A stretch of 32,314 bases of DNA from positions 1 through 32,314 of the forward strand of contig MVZN01000033.1 in NCBI GenBank assembly GCA_002069125.1. Direction: 5' to 3'. Made by a program: the position numbers and the translations under genes. The notes under the pieces were generated by a model that saw nothing but the letters and a program-made list of their open reading frames with translations, did not search any database and had not been told where the DNA came from. Source of the stretch: Spirochaetes bacterium ADurb.BinA120 (GTDB lineage: Bacteria > Spirochaetota > UBA4802 > UBA5368). Positions 23,788-31,960 of the stretch are shown in pieces; within the stretch, counting starts at the first letter, position 1, and the number at the start of each line of letters is the position of its first letter.

Positions 23788-24306
23788 ATGATAAGCCTTT
23801 CCACCCGCGAAAAAAGACTGCTCAAGGCGCTCGGCGTCGTGGCCGGCGGGGCCATGGTCTGGGGACTGGTTATAAACCCCTACCTGTCCCTAAGCGAAAC
23901 CTCCCGGTCGAGCATCGCCGGCAGCCGCCAGGACCTCGCCCGGCTCGATTCGCTTTACGAGGAGTATCGGGACGTGCGGCAGCGCAAGGCGCGCTATGAC
24001 GCGCTGCTCTCCAACAGGGAGGAAAACATCACCACCCTTATCGAGCAGTGGTCGGCAAGCGCAGACGTGGCCCGCCATATCGCCTATACGCGCAGGACAC
24101 AGTCGAACGTCCAGAACAAGTATTTGCGCATCAGCACCGATATAAAAATCGACGGCGTGCCCATGCAGAAATTCCTTCGCTTTCTCTACGAAATAGAAAG
24201 CTCCGGCCGTCTTCTAAAGGTGAGCTACCTTCGGCTCTACCAGGGACTCAAGGGCGCCGACACCTATGACGTCATCATGAAAATCGACAGCTACTCCCTT
24301 CAGTGA
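23788..24306 (+). CDS. gspM: Type II secretion protein GspM (PilO-like)
   Basis: A 172-residue bitopic protein. A short N-terminus and one membrane helix (about 12-30, LGVVAGGAMVWGLVINPYL) are followed by a coiled-coil-prone stretch and a small periplasmic ferredoxin-like domain (PMQKFLRFLYEIESSGRLLKV). This is the layout of GspM/PilO. It stabilises GspL in the inner-membrane platform. GGAG sits ahead of the ATG, overlapping the end of gspL. Identity is low, as is usual for GspM; position supports the call. Confidence 0.85.
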   Translation: MISLSTREKRLLKALGVVAGGAMVWGLVINPYLSLSETSRSSIAGSRQDLARLDSLYEEYRDVRQRKARYDALLSNREENITTLIEQWSASADVARHIAYTRRTQSNVQNKYLRISTDIKIDGVPMQKFLRFLYEIESSGRLLKVSYLRLYQGLKGADTYDVIMKIDSYSLQ

Positions 24307-24321
24307 CGAGGAAACCGCCCC

Positions 24322-25182
24322 ATGGAAATCCGACAGATACGCGAGAGGATATCCGCGGCCTTTAAATCGGCCGGGCGCTTTCTTCGCGAGACGATCGCCC
24401 TGCCGTACGCCAAGCTTTACATCGCCGCGGCGTTCGCGCTGACAGCCTTCTTTGTCGTTTTGGGATTCCCCTTCGATGTTTTCATTCGCGCGGAGCTGCA
24501 AAAGATGGAGCAGAGGGGCCTTAGAAGCGTTGAGGTCGGGGAAATCGAATTCAATCTGATCGGCAACTCTTATATAGACAGCCTGATTCTGGGTGCCGGA
24601 TCCGAATCCGAGATCGCAATCAGGGATCTCAGATTCAATATCGCGGTCAATCCGGTGACGACCCTGCTTTATAAAACCCTGAAGGGAAGCATCGGCGCCG
24701 GGGAATTTCGGTTTTCCGACGGGGATTCCTCGTTCTCATGCATCCCCACAGGTGAATTCCGCCTGGCCTCGGACCCCGGCTCGGGCGTTCCCCGCAACGG
24801 CTTTTTGAACCTGGAGCTTCAAAATGTCGCCCTGAAGGGTATCACCATAAAAGGCTTCGCCATACCGGCCGTGCGTTTCGGCTCGATCGTAATGAATTCC
24901 GAGCTGCACGAGGGAGAGCTACGCATCATCAAATTCGACGGCGCCGGTCCCGATCTCCGCGGCTCCATCCGCGGCTCCATTACCCTGGCCCCATACGTCA
25001 GGAACTCCACCCTAAACCTCGTAATCGATATCGATGCGCAATCCAAGCTGGTGCAGGATTACAGGATACTGCTCGGCAACCTTGCGAACCAGGGGGATGG
25101 GCGGCTTCGGCTCAACCTTACGGGCACCCTCTCCGCTCCTTCGGTCGCGTTTCCCGGGGCTGAAAAGGGCCACGAGCGATGA
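24322..25182 (+). CDS. gspN: Type II secretion protein GspN
   Basis: A 286-residue protein with one N-terminal membrane helix (about 33-50, LYIAAAFALTAFFVVLGFPF) and a large periplasmic part rich in beta strands, like the AsmA-related GspN family. Segments such as ELQKMEQRGLRSVEVGEIEF and the repeated GSIRGSITL fit that fold. GspN is absent from many T2SS; its exact role is unknown. GAGGAAA lies nine bases ahead of ATG. The stop codon overlaps the next start by four bases (ATGA), so the IspH-UbiA protein is probably coupled to it. Confidence 0.78.
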   Translation: MEIRQIRERISAAFKSAGRFLRETIALPYAKLYIAAAFALTAFFVVLGFPFDVFIRAELQKMEQRGLRSVEVGEIEFNLIGNSYIDSLILGAGSESEIAIRDLRFNIAVNPVTTLLYKTLKGSIGAGEFRFSDGDSSFSCIPTGEFRLASDPGSGVPRNGFLNLELQNVALKGITIKGFAIPAVRFGSIVMNSELHEGELRIIKFDGAGPDLRGSIRGSITLAPYVRNSTLNLVIDIDAQSKLVQDYRILLGNLANQGDGRLRLNLTGTLSAPSVAFPGAEKGHER

Positions 25183-26897
25183 AGATCGAGCTGGCCCGGC
25201 ATTCCGGATTTTGCATGGGGGTCCGGGACGCCATACTGACCATCGTAGAGGAGCTAAACACCGCCGACGAGGAGATACTGGTGTACGGCCCCCTCATCCA
25301 CAATCCGCAGACCGTCTCCATTCTTGGTAGGCGAGGCCTGAAAACCATCAACGACCTCCAAGACATCGACGGAAAAACCATAGCCGTGCGCACTCACGGA
25401 ATTCCAATAGAAAAACTGCGCGACGTAAAGGCTCGCTCCAAACGCTACCTCAACCTGACCTGCCCCCGCGTCTCCCGCGTCCAGGGCCTCATAAAAAACT
25501 ATTCCGGCAGGGGATATTATACGATCATCATCGGCGACAGGGACCATGCCGAGGTGCTTGGATTGAAGAGCTATGCCGCGGCCGGAGTGACCGTAGTCTC
25601 CGACACGCGCGATCTCGACGCAATTCCCTCCGCCGAAAAATACATCGTCGTCTCCCAGACCACCCAGGACCTCGATCAATTTTCAACTATCGTCGCCGAA
25701 CTGGAGAGGCGGTTTTCCGGCGTTACGGTGATCAACACCATATGCGATTCAACTCACAACAGGCAGAGCGATATTCGCGACGGCATAGCGCGCAACATAG
25801 ACGCGCTCGTGGTGGTCGGAGGAAGGGAATCGGCCAACACCGCCAGGCTCGCCCAGATGGGGCGCGAGTGCGGAATAAAGACCTTTCACATCGAGACGGA
25901 GGCGGAGCTTGAAAGCGAAGACTTCCGGGGCATACGGCATGTCCTTGTAACCGCGGGCGCCTCCACGCCGGGCTGGATAATCAACAACGTAATGGAGCGG
26001 CTCTACGAGATACGGTACGCCAACAGCCGTTTTTTCCCGGGGCCGCTAGTCAAACTCTTCGACTTCGTGCTGAGGACAAATATTCTTTCCGCCGCGGCCG
26101 CCGGCCTCCTGAGTCTTTTCGCCCTAAGGTTCGCGGGCTTTTCCGCAGACCCGGCGCCTGCGCTGGCCTCGTTCCTGTATATCTTCGCCATGTACACACT
26201 CAACAATCATTTCGAGATGGAGTCGCTCCTCATTCGGAACCCGGTCAAATACGCCATTCAGAACCGCTTCAAGCACATCCTGCTGCCGGCCGCCGTGCTG
26301 TCGCTGGGGGCCTGCCTGTACCTTGCTGTCCGATACGAACCTCCTATAGCTTTCGGCTACCTTTTGTCCTGCGTGCTGGGAGCGGCATACTCCACGCGCC
26401 CGATGAAGCGGATTGTGGCCGGAACCGGCTCGAGGCTTCTGCAGAAGGCGTATAATCTAAAAAATATCGTCTCCGGATTCGGCTGGCTGATCGTAACCAC
26501 TGTGCTCCCGCTTGCCGCGGTAAAGGCCGGGCCGGTCGTTTTCCTTGCGGCCTGCTCGTACGTTTTTGCTCTGGTGTTCTTCCGAAACATCCTGCTCGAT
26601 ATAATTGCTTTCCAGGGAGATCTGATATTCGGCATGCAGACTTTTTCCACGATGCTCGGGGTGCGCGCTGCCGGTAGGATAGCCATTGCCGTCTCGGCGC
26701 TGGCGGGAATCGCCTTCTCGCTGACGGCCCTGTGGGTCGGGAAGGCGGCCTTTGTCGCCTTTCTGGCGAACCTAATTTATTTCGGGGCGGTATATTACCG
26801 TATACGGTCGAAAAACTATTTTATCGCCCTGAAATACGAAATGCTGCTCGATCTTAATTTCGTGCTCTTCGCGGCGATTTATTTCACAACGTCCTGA
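25179..26897 (+). CDS. ispH: Fusion of IspH (HMBPP reductase) and a UbiA-type prenyltransferase
   Basis: A single uninterrupted 572-residue frame. Residues 1 to about 280 are IspH, the Fe-S enzyme of the last MEP-pathway step that makes IPP and DMAPP. The cluster ligands are Cys12, Cys95 and Cys189, and the active-site residues are His41, His73, His123, Glu125 and the STP motif near 262. Residues about 290-572 form a membrane UbiA-like domain with about eight helices. Its first Asp-rich motif is degenerate (NNHFEME in place of NDxxDxxxD), while the second is kept (DIIAFQGDLIFGMQT). The fused domain could use the prenyl diphosphates made downstream of IspH. The acceptor is unknown. The start overlaps gspN, and the stop codon abuts the stop of the convergent lipoprotein gene. 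No internal stop or frameshift is visible. Confidence 0.88.
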   Translation: MKIELARHSGFCMGVRDAILTIVEELNTADEEILVYGPLIHNPQTVSILGRRGLKTINDLQDIDGKTIAVRTHGIPIEKLRDVKARSKRYLNLTCPRVSRVQGLIKNYSGRGYYTIIIGDRDHAEVLGLKSYAAAGVTVVSDTRDLDAIPSAEKYIVVSQTTQDLDQFSTIVAELERRFSGVTVINTICDSTHNRQSDIRDGIARNIDALVVVGGRESANTARLAQMGRECGIKTFHIETEAELESEDFRGIRHVLVTAGASTPGWIINNVMERLYEIRYANSRFFPGPLVKLFDFVLRTNILSAAAAGLLSLFALRFAGFSADPAPALASFLYIFAMYTLNNHFEMESLLIRNPVKYAIQNRFKHILLPAAVLSLGACLYLAVRYEPPIAFGYLLSCVLGAAYSTRPMKRIVAGTGSRLLQKAYNLKNIVSGFGWLIVTTVLPLAAVKAGPVVFLAACSYVFALVFFRNILLDIIAFQGDLIFGMQTFSTMLGVRAAGRIAIAVSALAGIAFSLTALWVGKAAFVAFLANLIYFGAVYYRIRSKNYFIALKYEMLLDLNFVLFAAIYFTTS

Positions 26898-27329
26898 TCA
26901 CTTTTCTTCGATCCCCCCGGCCTCCTCGTCCGGGGAATCGTCAAAGACGACGAATTCCATCTCGTCGACTATTTTCCCATTCTCGGCGATCAGCAACCGG
27001 TACCTGCCTCTGGCAAGCCCCTCTATTGCGCCGTAGATCACCCTCTGGGCCGGATCGATCCTTTCGGTGCGGGCGCTGACATCGACCCATACTATTTCCC
27101 GCTTCATCAGAATGACGCCGATTGAGTGAACGTCCTTCACCTCCCTGAAGGCATACACCCAGTCGACATGCCCATCCGCCGGAAACTCGGGCACGCCCGC
27201 AACCCTGCGGTATTCGTCGGCAAACGGCTGTCTTAGCGCAAACTCGCCCTTGAGGCCGCCGCAACCCGACTGAAAGAAAAGCGCGAGGGTAATTAGCGCT
27301 CCGAACATCACAGGTCGACCTGTGTCCAC
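26898..27329 (-). CDS. Putative lipoprotein, 143 aa
   Basis: Not recognised as a family. A GTG start at 27329 has GGAGG five bases upstream. The signal segment FGALITLALFFQSGC ends in a lipobox-like site at Cys23. The -3 residue is not the usual Leu, and such relaxed lipoboxes are known in spirochaetes. The mature part has alternating strands (VDWVYAFREV, IGVILMKREIVWVDVS, RYRLLIAENGKIVDEMEFVV) and an acidic tail. It resembles a small beta-sandwich domain. It is the last gene of the operon running from the right edge, after a nine-base gap, and meets the ispH-ubiA gene stop to stop. Confidence 0.65.
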   Translation of the reverse strand: MDTGRPVMFGALITLALFFQSGCGGLKGEFALRQPFADEYRRVAGVPEFPADGHVDWVYAFREVKDVHSIGVILMKREIVWVDVSARTERIDPAQRVIYGAIEGLARGRYRLLIAENGKIVDEMEFVVFDDSPDEEAGGIEEK

Positions 27330-27338
27330 CGGGGCCTC

Positions 27339-27533
27339 CTATTCAATCTTGTACTGGTCTTTGTCCAGCTCGATCACTCTGTCTCTTCCACGAGCGCGCC
27401 TGGGGTCTTCGCGCCTTTCCTCGTAGTTACGGCGCATTCTCCTTGCCCCGAGCGCGAGCGCGCCTCGAACGAAGTTGATAACGAGATATATCCCGAAAAA
27501 AAACAGGAGTATTTTGAGAAGATTTCCAAGCAT
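27339..27533 (-). CDS. Small single-helix membrane protein, 64 aa
   Basis: Unrecognised. One hydrophobic helix (about 5-24, LLKILLFFFGIYLVINFVRG) is followed by a strongly basic and charged tail (RRMRRNYEERREDPRRARGR). Such proteins are inserted with the tail in the cytoplasm. GGAGG is present just before the ATG at 27533. It lies between pdxJ (28-base gap) and the lipoprotein gene (nine-base gap), so it is in the same operon. Confidence 0.65.
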   Translation of the reverse strand: MLGNLLKILLFFFGIYLVINFVRGALALGARRMRRNYEERREDPRRARGRDRVIELDKDQYKIE

Positions 27534-27561
27534 GCATCCTCCGGCGAAACCGGCGGGCCCC

Positions 27562-28296
27562 TTATCGGGGACGGGCGGTTGCGATGATATCGGCGATTTC
27601 CCGCACGGCCCTTGCCAGCCCCAGAAAGACGGCGCGAGAGATTATCGAATGGCCGATATTGAGCTCCTCCAGCCCCGGCGTTTCCAGTATCGGCGGCAGG
27701 TTCCGGTAGCTCAGGCCGTGACCGGCATTGATCCGAATGCCGATGGCTTTGGCATGATGCGCCGCCCGATATATTCGATCAAGCTCTTTTTGGACTTCGG
27801 CCTCTCCGCGCGCTCCACAATAGGTCCCCGTGTGGAGCTCGATAAAATCGGCGCCGGTTTCACGGCTCAACTCCACAATCCGCGGGTCCGGTTCGACGAA
27901 CAGGGAGACAAGCACCCCGATGTCGTGAAACATACGCGCCACCTCGATGATGCGGGCTTTGTTAGCGGCCACGTCGAGCCCGCCCTCGGTGGTAAGCTCC
28001 TGGCGCTTCTCCGGGACCAGGGTTATCTGGTTTGGGACGACACGGCGCGCAACGGAAATGATATCGTCGGACAGCGCCATCTCGAGGTTTAATTTACCGC
28101 GCACTACGTCCCGCAGTCCGGCCACGTCCATATCCTGAATGTGGCGACGGTCCTCCCGCAGATGAACCGTTATTCCAGCGGCGCCATTATCCTCACAGAC
28201 AAGGGCCGCCTCTATGGGGTCGGGTTCGATTCCTCCACGCGCCTGCCTGAGCGTGGCGACGTGGTCGATATTGACGCACAATACTGTTTTCTGCAT
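27562..28296 (-). CDS. pdxJ: Pyridoxine 5'-phosphate synthase PdxJ
   Basis: A cytoplasmic TIM-barrel enzyme of 244 residues that condenses 3-amino-2-oxopropyl phosphate with 1-deoxy-D-xylulose 5-phosphate to make pyridoxine 5'-phosphate (DXP-dependent vitamin B6 route). The start CVNIDHVATLRQARGG is the family signature. AGITVHLREDRRHIQD, QITLVPEKRQELTTEGGLD and INAGHGLSYRN follow in order. The length is normal. GAGGAAG precedes ATG. DXP is also the entry compound of the MEP pathway, so B6 synthesis and the nearby IspH share a precursor. No pdxA is in the window. Confidence 0.96.
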   Translation of the reverse strand: MQKTVLCVNIDHVATLRQARGGIEPDPIEAALVCEDNGAAGITVHLREDRRHIQDMDVAGLRDVVRGKLNLEMALSDDIISVARRVVPNQITLVPEKRQELTTEGGLDVAANKARIIEVARMFHDIGVLVSLFVEPDPRIVELSRETGADFIELHTGTYCGARGEAEVQKELDRIYRAAHHAKAIGIRINAGHGLSYRNLPPILETPGLEELNIGHSIISRAVFLGLARAVREIADIIATARPR

Positions 28297-28303
28297 GGCT
28301 TCC

Positions 28304-29302
28304 TCAGCGCGGCTCGGGGCCGGGCGTCTTTTTCTTAATTTTTATCGTTATGGAATCCGGCAGAACGTGCATGACACGAAAGTCATCCTGTCGGTTCTTT
28401 AATATGACGCTTACCGGACATAGGCGCTCGATGGCCGGATCGGCCCCGGCGTCGTGAAAATCCGCCATCGCCAGCGTCCCCGGATCGACCGACACGTCCA
28501 TCACAAGCCCTTCGGTCGTTTCGCCGTCGTGGAGCGGCTTCAGATAAACCACGACGGTCTCGGCGGCGGGCCGGTATTCATAGCGCTCGTCGGGGTTTCG
28601 AACACGCGCCCTTCCTTCCGCGCGCAACAGCCCGCGCACATCCAGCAGGCGGATGAACACCGTGGATTTTTGCACATCGACGCTAAGATCGGAATTGTTT
28701 TCGACATCCAGACGCACCTCTTTTGTGATATCCCTGGACTGGCCGTCAACATTTATCTCCTTCGTATACAGCGCCTCAATCTCGCGCACCCTGGACTCGG
28801 CGCCCGATACTAACGCGTACGCCGGCAGGACCCTGCTTCCTCCAAGGATGAAACCTTCTTTTGGATCACCCGCGGTCCTCACCACGATCGGGACCCTCTT
28901 CATCAGTTTGCGCTGGACTGAAAGAAGCATCTTCTCTCGCGAGAGATCCACCCGGACCCCCTCCGGTATCCCGGCTTTTACCAGCTCGACCGGATAGCGT
29001 ATCTCGTCGCTCGGGACCGCGTTTTCCAGGTCCACATAGGCCCTTATGTTCTTCGCGTTGACGAGCTTGATGTCCTCCTGCCTGCCGCTCAGTCGCACCG
29101 TAACGAACTGGTCGTGGCTGTTCTCGACGATTAGGGACGCGGGCAGATTGCGCATCTCGACCGGAGCGCGCAGCTTTATTTCGCCTGTCCTGGTGCTCCC
29201 CACGTATGCCCACAGCACGACGGCCGCCATAAGGCACAGGAGCTTCTGCTTGAAGTCCCTGCCGCTGGCTATGTTTTTCAGCTCGTCGACGAAGGTGATC
29301 AT
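28304..29302 (-). CDS. cdaR: CdaR/YbbR-domain protein
   Basis: A 332-residue protein with a single membrane helix near the N-terminus (about 21-36, KLLCLMAAVVLWAYVGS). Repeated YbbR domains lie outside the cytoplasm, each with strands such as LRAPVEMRNLPASLIVEN and TVRLSGRQEDIKLVNAKNIR. CdaR proteins regulate the diadenylate cyclase CdaA, whose gene overlaps this one by four bases upstream. The C-terminus is Lys-rich. In Bacillus and Listeria the pair is followed by glmM; here pdxJ follows after seven bases. Confidence 0.88.
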   Translation of the reverse strand: MITFVDELKNIASGRDFKQKLLCLMAAVVLWAYVGSTRTGEIKLRAPVEMRNLPASLIVENSHDQFVTVRLSGRQEDIKLVNAKNIRAYVDLENAVPSDEIRYPVELVKAGIPEGVRVDLSREKMLLSVQRKLMKRVPIVVRTAGDPKEGFILGGSRVLPAYALVSGAESRVREIEALYTKEINVDGQSRDITKEVRLDVENNSDLSVDVQKSTVFIRLLDVRGLLRAEGRARVRNPDERYEYRPAAETVVVYLKPLHDGETTEGLVMDVSVDPGTLAMADFHDAGADPAIERLCPVSVILKNRQDDFRVMHVLPDSITIKIKKKTPGPEPR

Positions 29303-30108
29303 TTGATCGAGTACTTCTCCTCGTATGCGGTCTTCGGATTCATGAAATACAGTATCATGTTTTTGAGATCGGACACCTTTATACGGGAGTACATCCTCCC
29401 GTTTACCATTATCGATATGCCGCCGGTCTCCTCGGATGTTACGATAACCAGGGCGTCCGTTTCCTCCGCGATGCCCAGGGCCGCCCTGTGGCGGGCGCCG
29501 TGCTGTTTTTTAAGCTGCCTCGAGTCGCTTAGCGGCAGATAGCAGGCGGCCGCCATGATGCGCGCCTCCTGAATAATGATGGCCCCGTCGTGCAGCGCTG
29601 TATTTGGGAAAAAAATGGTCCGGATGAGCTCATCCGTCAGGGTCGAGTTTATTACGACGCCCGACTCGATATACGCCTTAAGCCCCGTGTTGCGCTCGAT
29701 GACTATGAGCGAGCCGATGCGCTCCTCGGACATGGCCACGACGGCGCTCACCATCTCGTCCAGCGGAAAGGTATCGGAGGCGAACGCGTTGGATATCCAG
29801 TTACGCTGGCCAAACTGGGTGAGGAGCCGGCGAAGCTCCGGCTGGAAAAGGATGATGACCGTAATGACAATGTAGGAGGTCAGGTTGGTGATGAGCCAGT
29901 TCAGCGTGTCCAGCCGGAGTATGTGCGATATCGCCGCCACCGCGAAGATCGCGACCAGGCCCTTGAGGAGCTGCATGGCCCGGGTGTTGGAGATGAAGGT
30001 ATACACCCAGTACAATAGAAAGGCCACCAGAAGCACGTCCAGCACGATCCGGAAGTACTCCCAGAAGGTCGAAGCGAGATACACGGCCCTTTCAAATACC
30101 GCTTCCAT
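29299..30108 (-). CDS. cdaA: Diadenylate cyclase CdaA (c-di-AMP synthase)
   Basis: A 269-residue membrane enzyme making the second messenger c-di-AMP from two ATP. Three hydrophobic helices fill about residues 20-90. The DAC domain follows with the catalytic DGA motif (about 174-176, ALHDGAIII) and RHR motif (about 206-208, GARHRAALG). It overlaps folP by 17 bases upstream and cdaR by four bases downstream. c-di-AMP controls potassium and osmolyte balance in studied bacteria; no target gene is in the window. Confidence 0.95.
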   Translation of the reverse strand: MEAVFERAVYLASTFWEYFRIVLDVLLVAFLLYWVYTFISNTRAMQLLKGLVAIFAVAAISHILRLDTLNWLITNLTSYIVITVIILFQPELRRLLTQFGQRNWISNAFASDTFPLDEMVSAVVAMSEERIGSLIVIERNTGLKAYIESGVVINSTLTDELIRTIFFPNTALHDGAIIIQEARIMAAACYLPLSDSRQLKKQHGARHRAALGIAEETDALVIVTSEETGGISIMVNGRMYSRIKVSDLKNMILYFMNPKTAYEEKYSIK

Positions 30109-30919
30109 CCGGCACCCTTAAAAGCATTTTAACCGCCTCCATGGCAAGGCGGTGTTCGCGCACATCGTGCACCCGTATAATGTCCGCGCCCGAGGCCACC
30201 GCTATGGCGTTGAGCGCAATGGTCGCCGGCAGACGGTCGCTCTCTACCGGATACAACCTACCGATAAGCGATTTTCTGGACAGCCCGACAACAACCGGAA
30301 ACCCCAATCGTGTGAAACGCTTAAGGCCCCTGAGAATCGCGTAATTATGCTCCTGGGACTTGCCGAATCCTATTCCCGGATCGATAACGATCCTCTCCCT
30401 CGCTATGCCCGCCCTCATCGCGCGGTCCGCGCGCTCCTCGAGAAAGGCGGCCACCTCGGCGACGACGTCGCCGTAGACCGGATTGTCCTGCATGGTCTCC
30501 GGCGTACCCCGCATGTGCATCAGCACAACGGTGGAACCCGAGCGCGCGGCCAGCGGGGCCATATCCGGGTCGAGCGCCAGAGCGCCTATATCGTTGATGA
30601 TGGTGGCTCCCGAACGAATCGCCTCGGCCGCCACCTTGGCCCTGCGGGTATCGACCGACACCGGAATGCCGAGCTCCCGCGCCGCGTACTCTATGATCGG
30701 GCATACCCGGTCGATCTCCTCCCCGACCGAAATGCCCGAGGCGCCGGGGCGGCTGGACTCGCCCCCCACGTCGAGGATGTCCGCTCCGTCCTCTGCCAGC
30801 TTCCGGGCATGCTCTCGAGCGCGTTCCGCTTCGAAGTATCGCCCGCCGTCATAAAACGAGTCGGGCGTTACGTTTACGATCCCCATTATGCGGGGACTCC
30901 TTTCGCCCTCAATTCCCAT
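30092..30919 (-). CDS. folP: Dihydropteroate synthase FolP
   Basis: A cytoplasmic folate-pathway enzyme of 275 residues that joins para-aminobenzoate to dihydropterin pyrophosphate. The conserved loops are visible in order: MGIVNVTPDSFYDGG, DVGGESSRPGA, INDIGAL, GIGFGKSQEHN and VVGLSRKSLIG. ATG 30919 keeps the first strand complete; an internal ATG at 30886 has a better ribosome-binding site (AAAGGAG) but would cut into it. The gene lies three bases after the upstream PorV-like gene and overlaps cdaA by 17 bases. Confidence 0.95.
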   Translation of the reverse strand: MGIEGERSPRIMGIVNVTPDSFYDGGRYFEAERAREHARKLAEDGADILDVGGESSRPGASGISVGEEIDRVCPIIEYAARELGIPVSVDTRRAKVAAEAIRSGATIINDIGALALDPDMAPLAARSGSTVVLMHMRGTPETMQDNPVYGDVVAEVAAFLEERADRAMRAGIARERIVIDPGIGFGKSQEHNYAILRGLKRFTRLGFPVVVGLSRKSLIGRLYPVESDRLPATIALNAIAVASGADIIRVHDVREHRLAMEAVKMLLRVPDGSGI

Positions 30920-30922
30920 GGA

Positions 30923-31960
30923 TCAGAGCACCAGACTCAGGGATACGGTGTTGTTGTATCCGTAGTCGATTTTATCGACGCTGAACGCGTATCCTATATT
31001 CAATCCAAGCAGCTGAATCGATATGCCGGCGGCGAAATTCGCCTCATTGAGCCCCATGTGCAGGGAAAGCGCGCCGGAGACGTTGTACTGAAGGCCTCCA
31101 TTGAGCTCGTACTTTTCCTGCTCTGTCTTTTTAACGCCGCTTACCGCCAGCGTTATATCGCGGTTGCGGTTGGAGAGCGCGGCCGAAACCTTTAGCGACG
31201 GATAACCGAAATCGTAGCGGCGGCGCATCTCTTCCCTGGTTTCGTCGCCCTGCATGGCCAGCCCTACGTCCTGAATGACGAAGGAGAGGCGCAGAAAGGG
31301 CAGAACGTCCACGTTCGCTCCGAAATCGGCCCCGGCCCCGTAATAGGTCGACAGGCCTATCCGTTCCTGCATCCCTTTGAGCGACACGCCCATCGAGGCG
31401 AGCCCCGTTGTGAAGCCGTATGAGACGAAACCGGTGGAGGCGACGTAATCCAGGTATCCGGTGAATTGACCCGTTGTTTCCGCCCGTCCTTCGATTCCTC
31501 GCGACTGGATGAGGTAGAGCCCTAAGCCCATCACCCCCTTGCCGAACCCGAATGCGACTCCGGCGAAGCCCGCCTCGCGCTCCACGTCGAGCATCGAAGC
31601 GGACACACCGGCCTGCACGAACGCCCTTGTGTTTCCCTCGTCCGAAAAGCGGATGAGGTCCTGCTCGGAAATACCCTTAATGTCGCCCTTTTGCACCTTC
31701 TCGCGGATCTCGTCGGGCGAGAGCGTCTGCTGGTCGCGCAGGTCCACAAGGCCGGCCGGGTTCCAGTAGATGGCGTATACGTCGTCGGCTATGGCCTCGG
31801 CAGCCTTCCCCATGGCGATGTATCGCGCGCCGACCCAGCCGCTTCGCGTGAACGCGCCACGAGAGCCGGCGTCCTGGGCCGTAAGTTGAGAGGCCGAGAG
31901 CGCTAAGAATGTTACACAGAGCGCGACGAGCGGCGGGAATTTCCAGAAAAATGCCTTCAC
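30923..31960 (-). CDS. PorV/UPF0164-type outer-membrane protein
   Basis: A 345-residue exported protein starting at GTG 31960. The signal peptide is about 1-28 (ends SQLTAQ). The family signature ARYIAMGKAAEAIADDVYAIYWNPAGLVDL follows in the N-terminal part (about 46-75). A charged helical insertion (about 78-110) precedes a run of alternating beta strands with an aromatic, short-strand barrel pattern to the C-terminal Leu. PorV/PorQ-like proteins of the FadL-type barrel group and spirochaete UPF0164 proteins share this layout. It may be a transport or surface-attachment barrel. Its start shares one base with the stop of the gene upstream (TAGTG), so coupled translation is likely. Confidence 0.8.
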   Translation of the reverse strand: MKAFFWKFPPLVALCVTFLALSASQLTAQDAGSRGAFTRSGWVGARYIAMGKAAEAIADDVYAIYWNPAGLVDLRDQQTLSPDEIREKVQKGDIKGISEQDLIRFSDEGNTRAFVQAGVSASMLDVEREAGFAGVAFGFGKGVMGLGLYLIQSRGIEGRAETTGQFTGYLDYVASTGFVSYGFTTGLASMGVSLKGMQERIGLSTYYGAGADFGANVDVLPFLRLSFVIQDVGLAMQGDETREEMRRRYDFGYPSLKVSAALSNRNRDITLAVSGVKKTEQEKYELNGGLQYNVSGALSLHMGLNEANFAAGISIQLLGLNIGYAFSVDKIDYGYNNTVSLSLVL

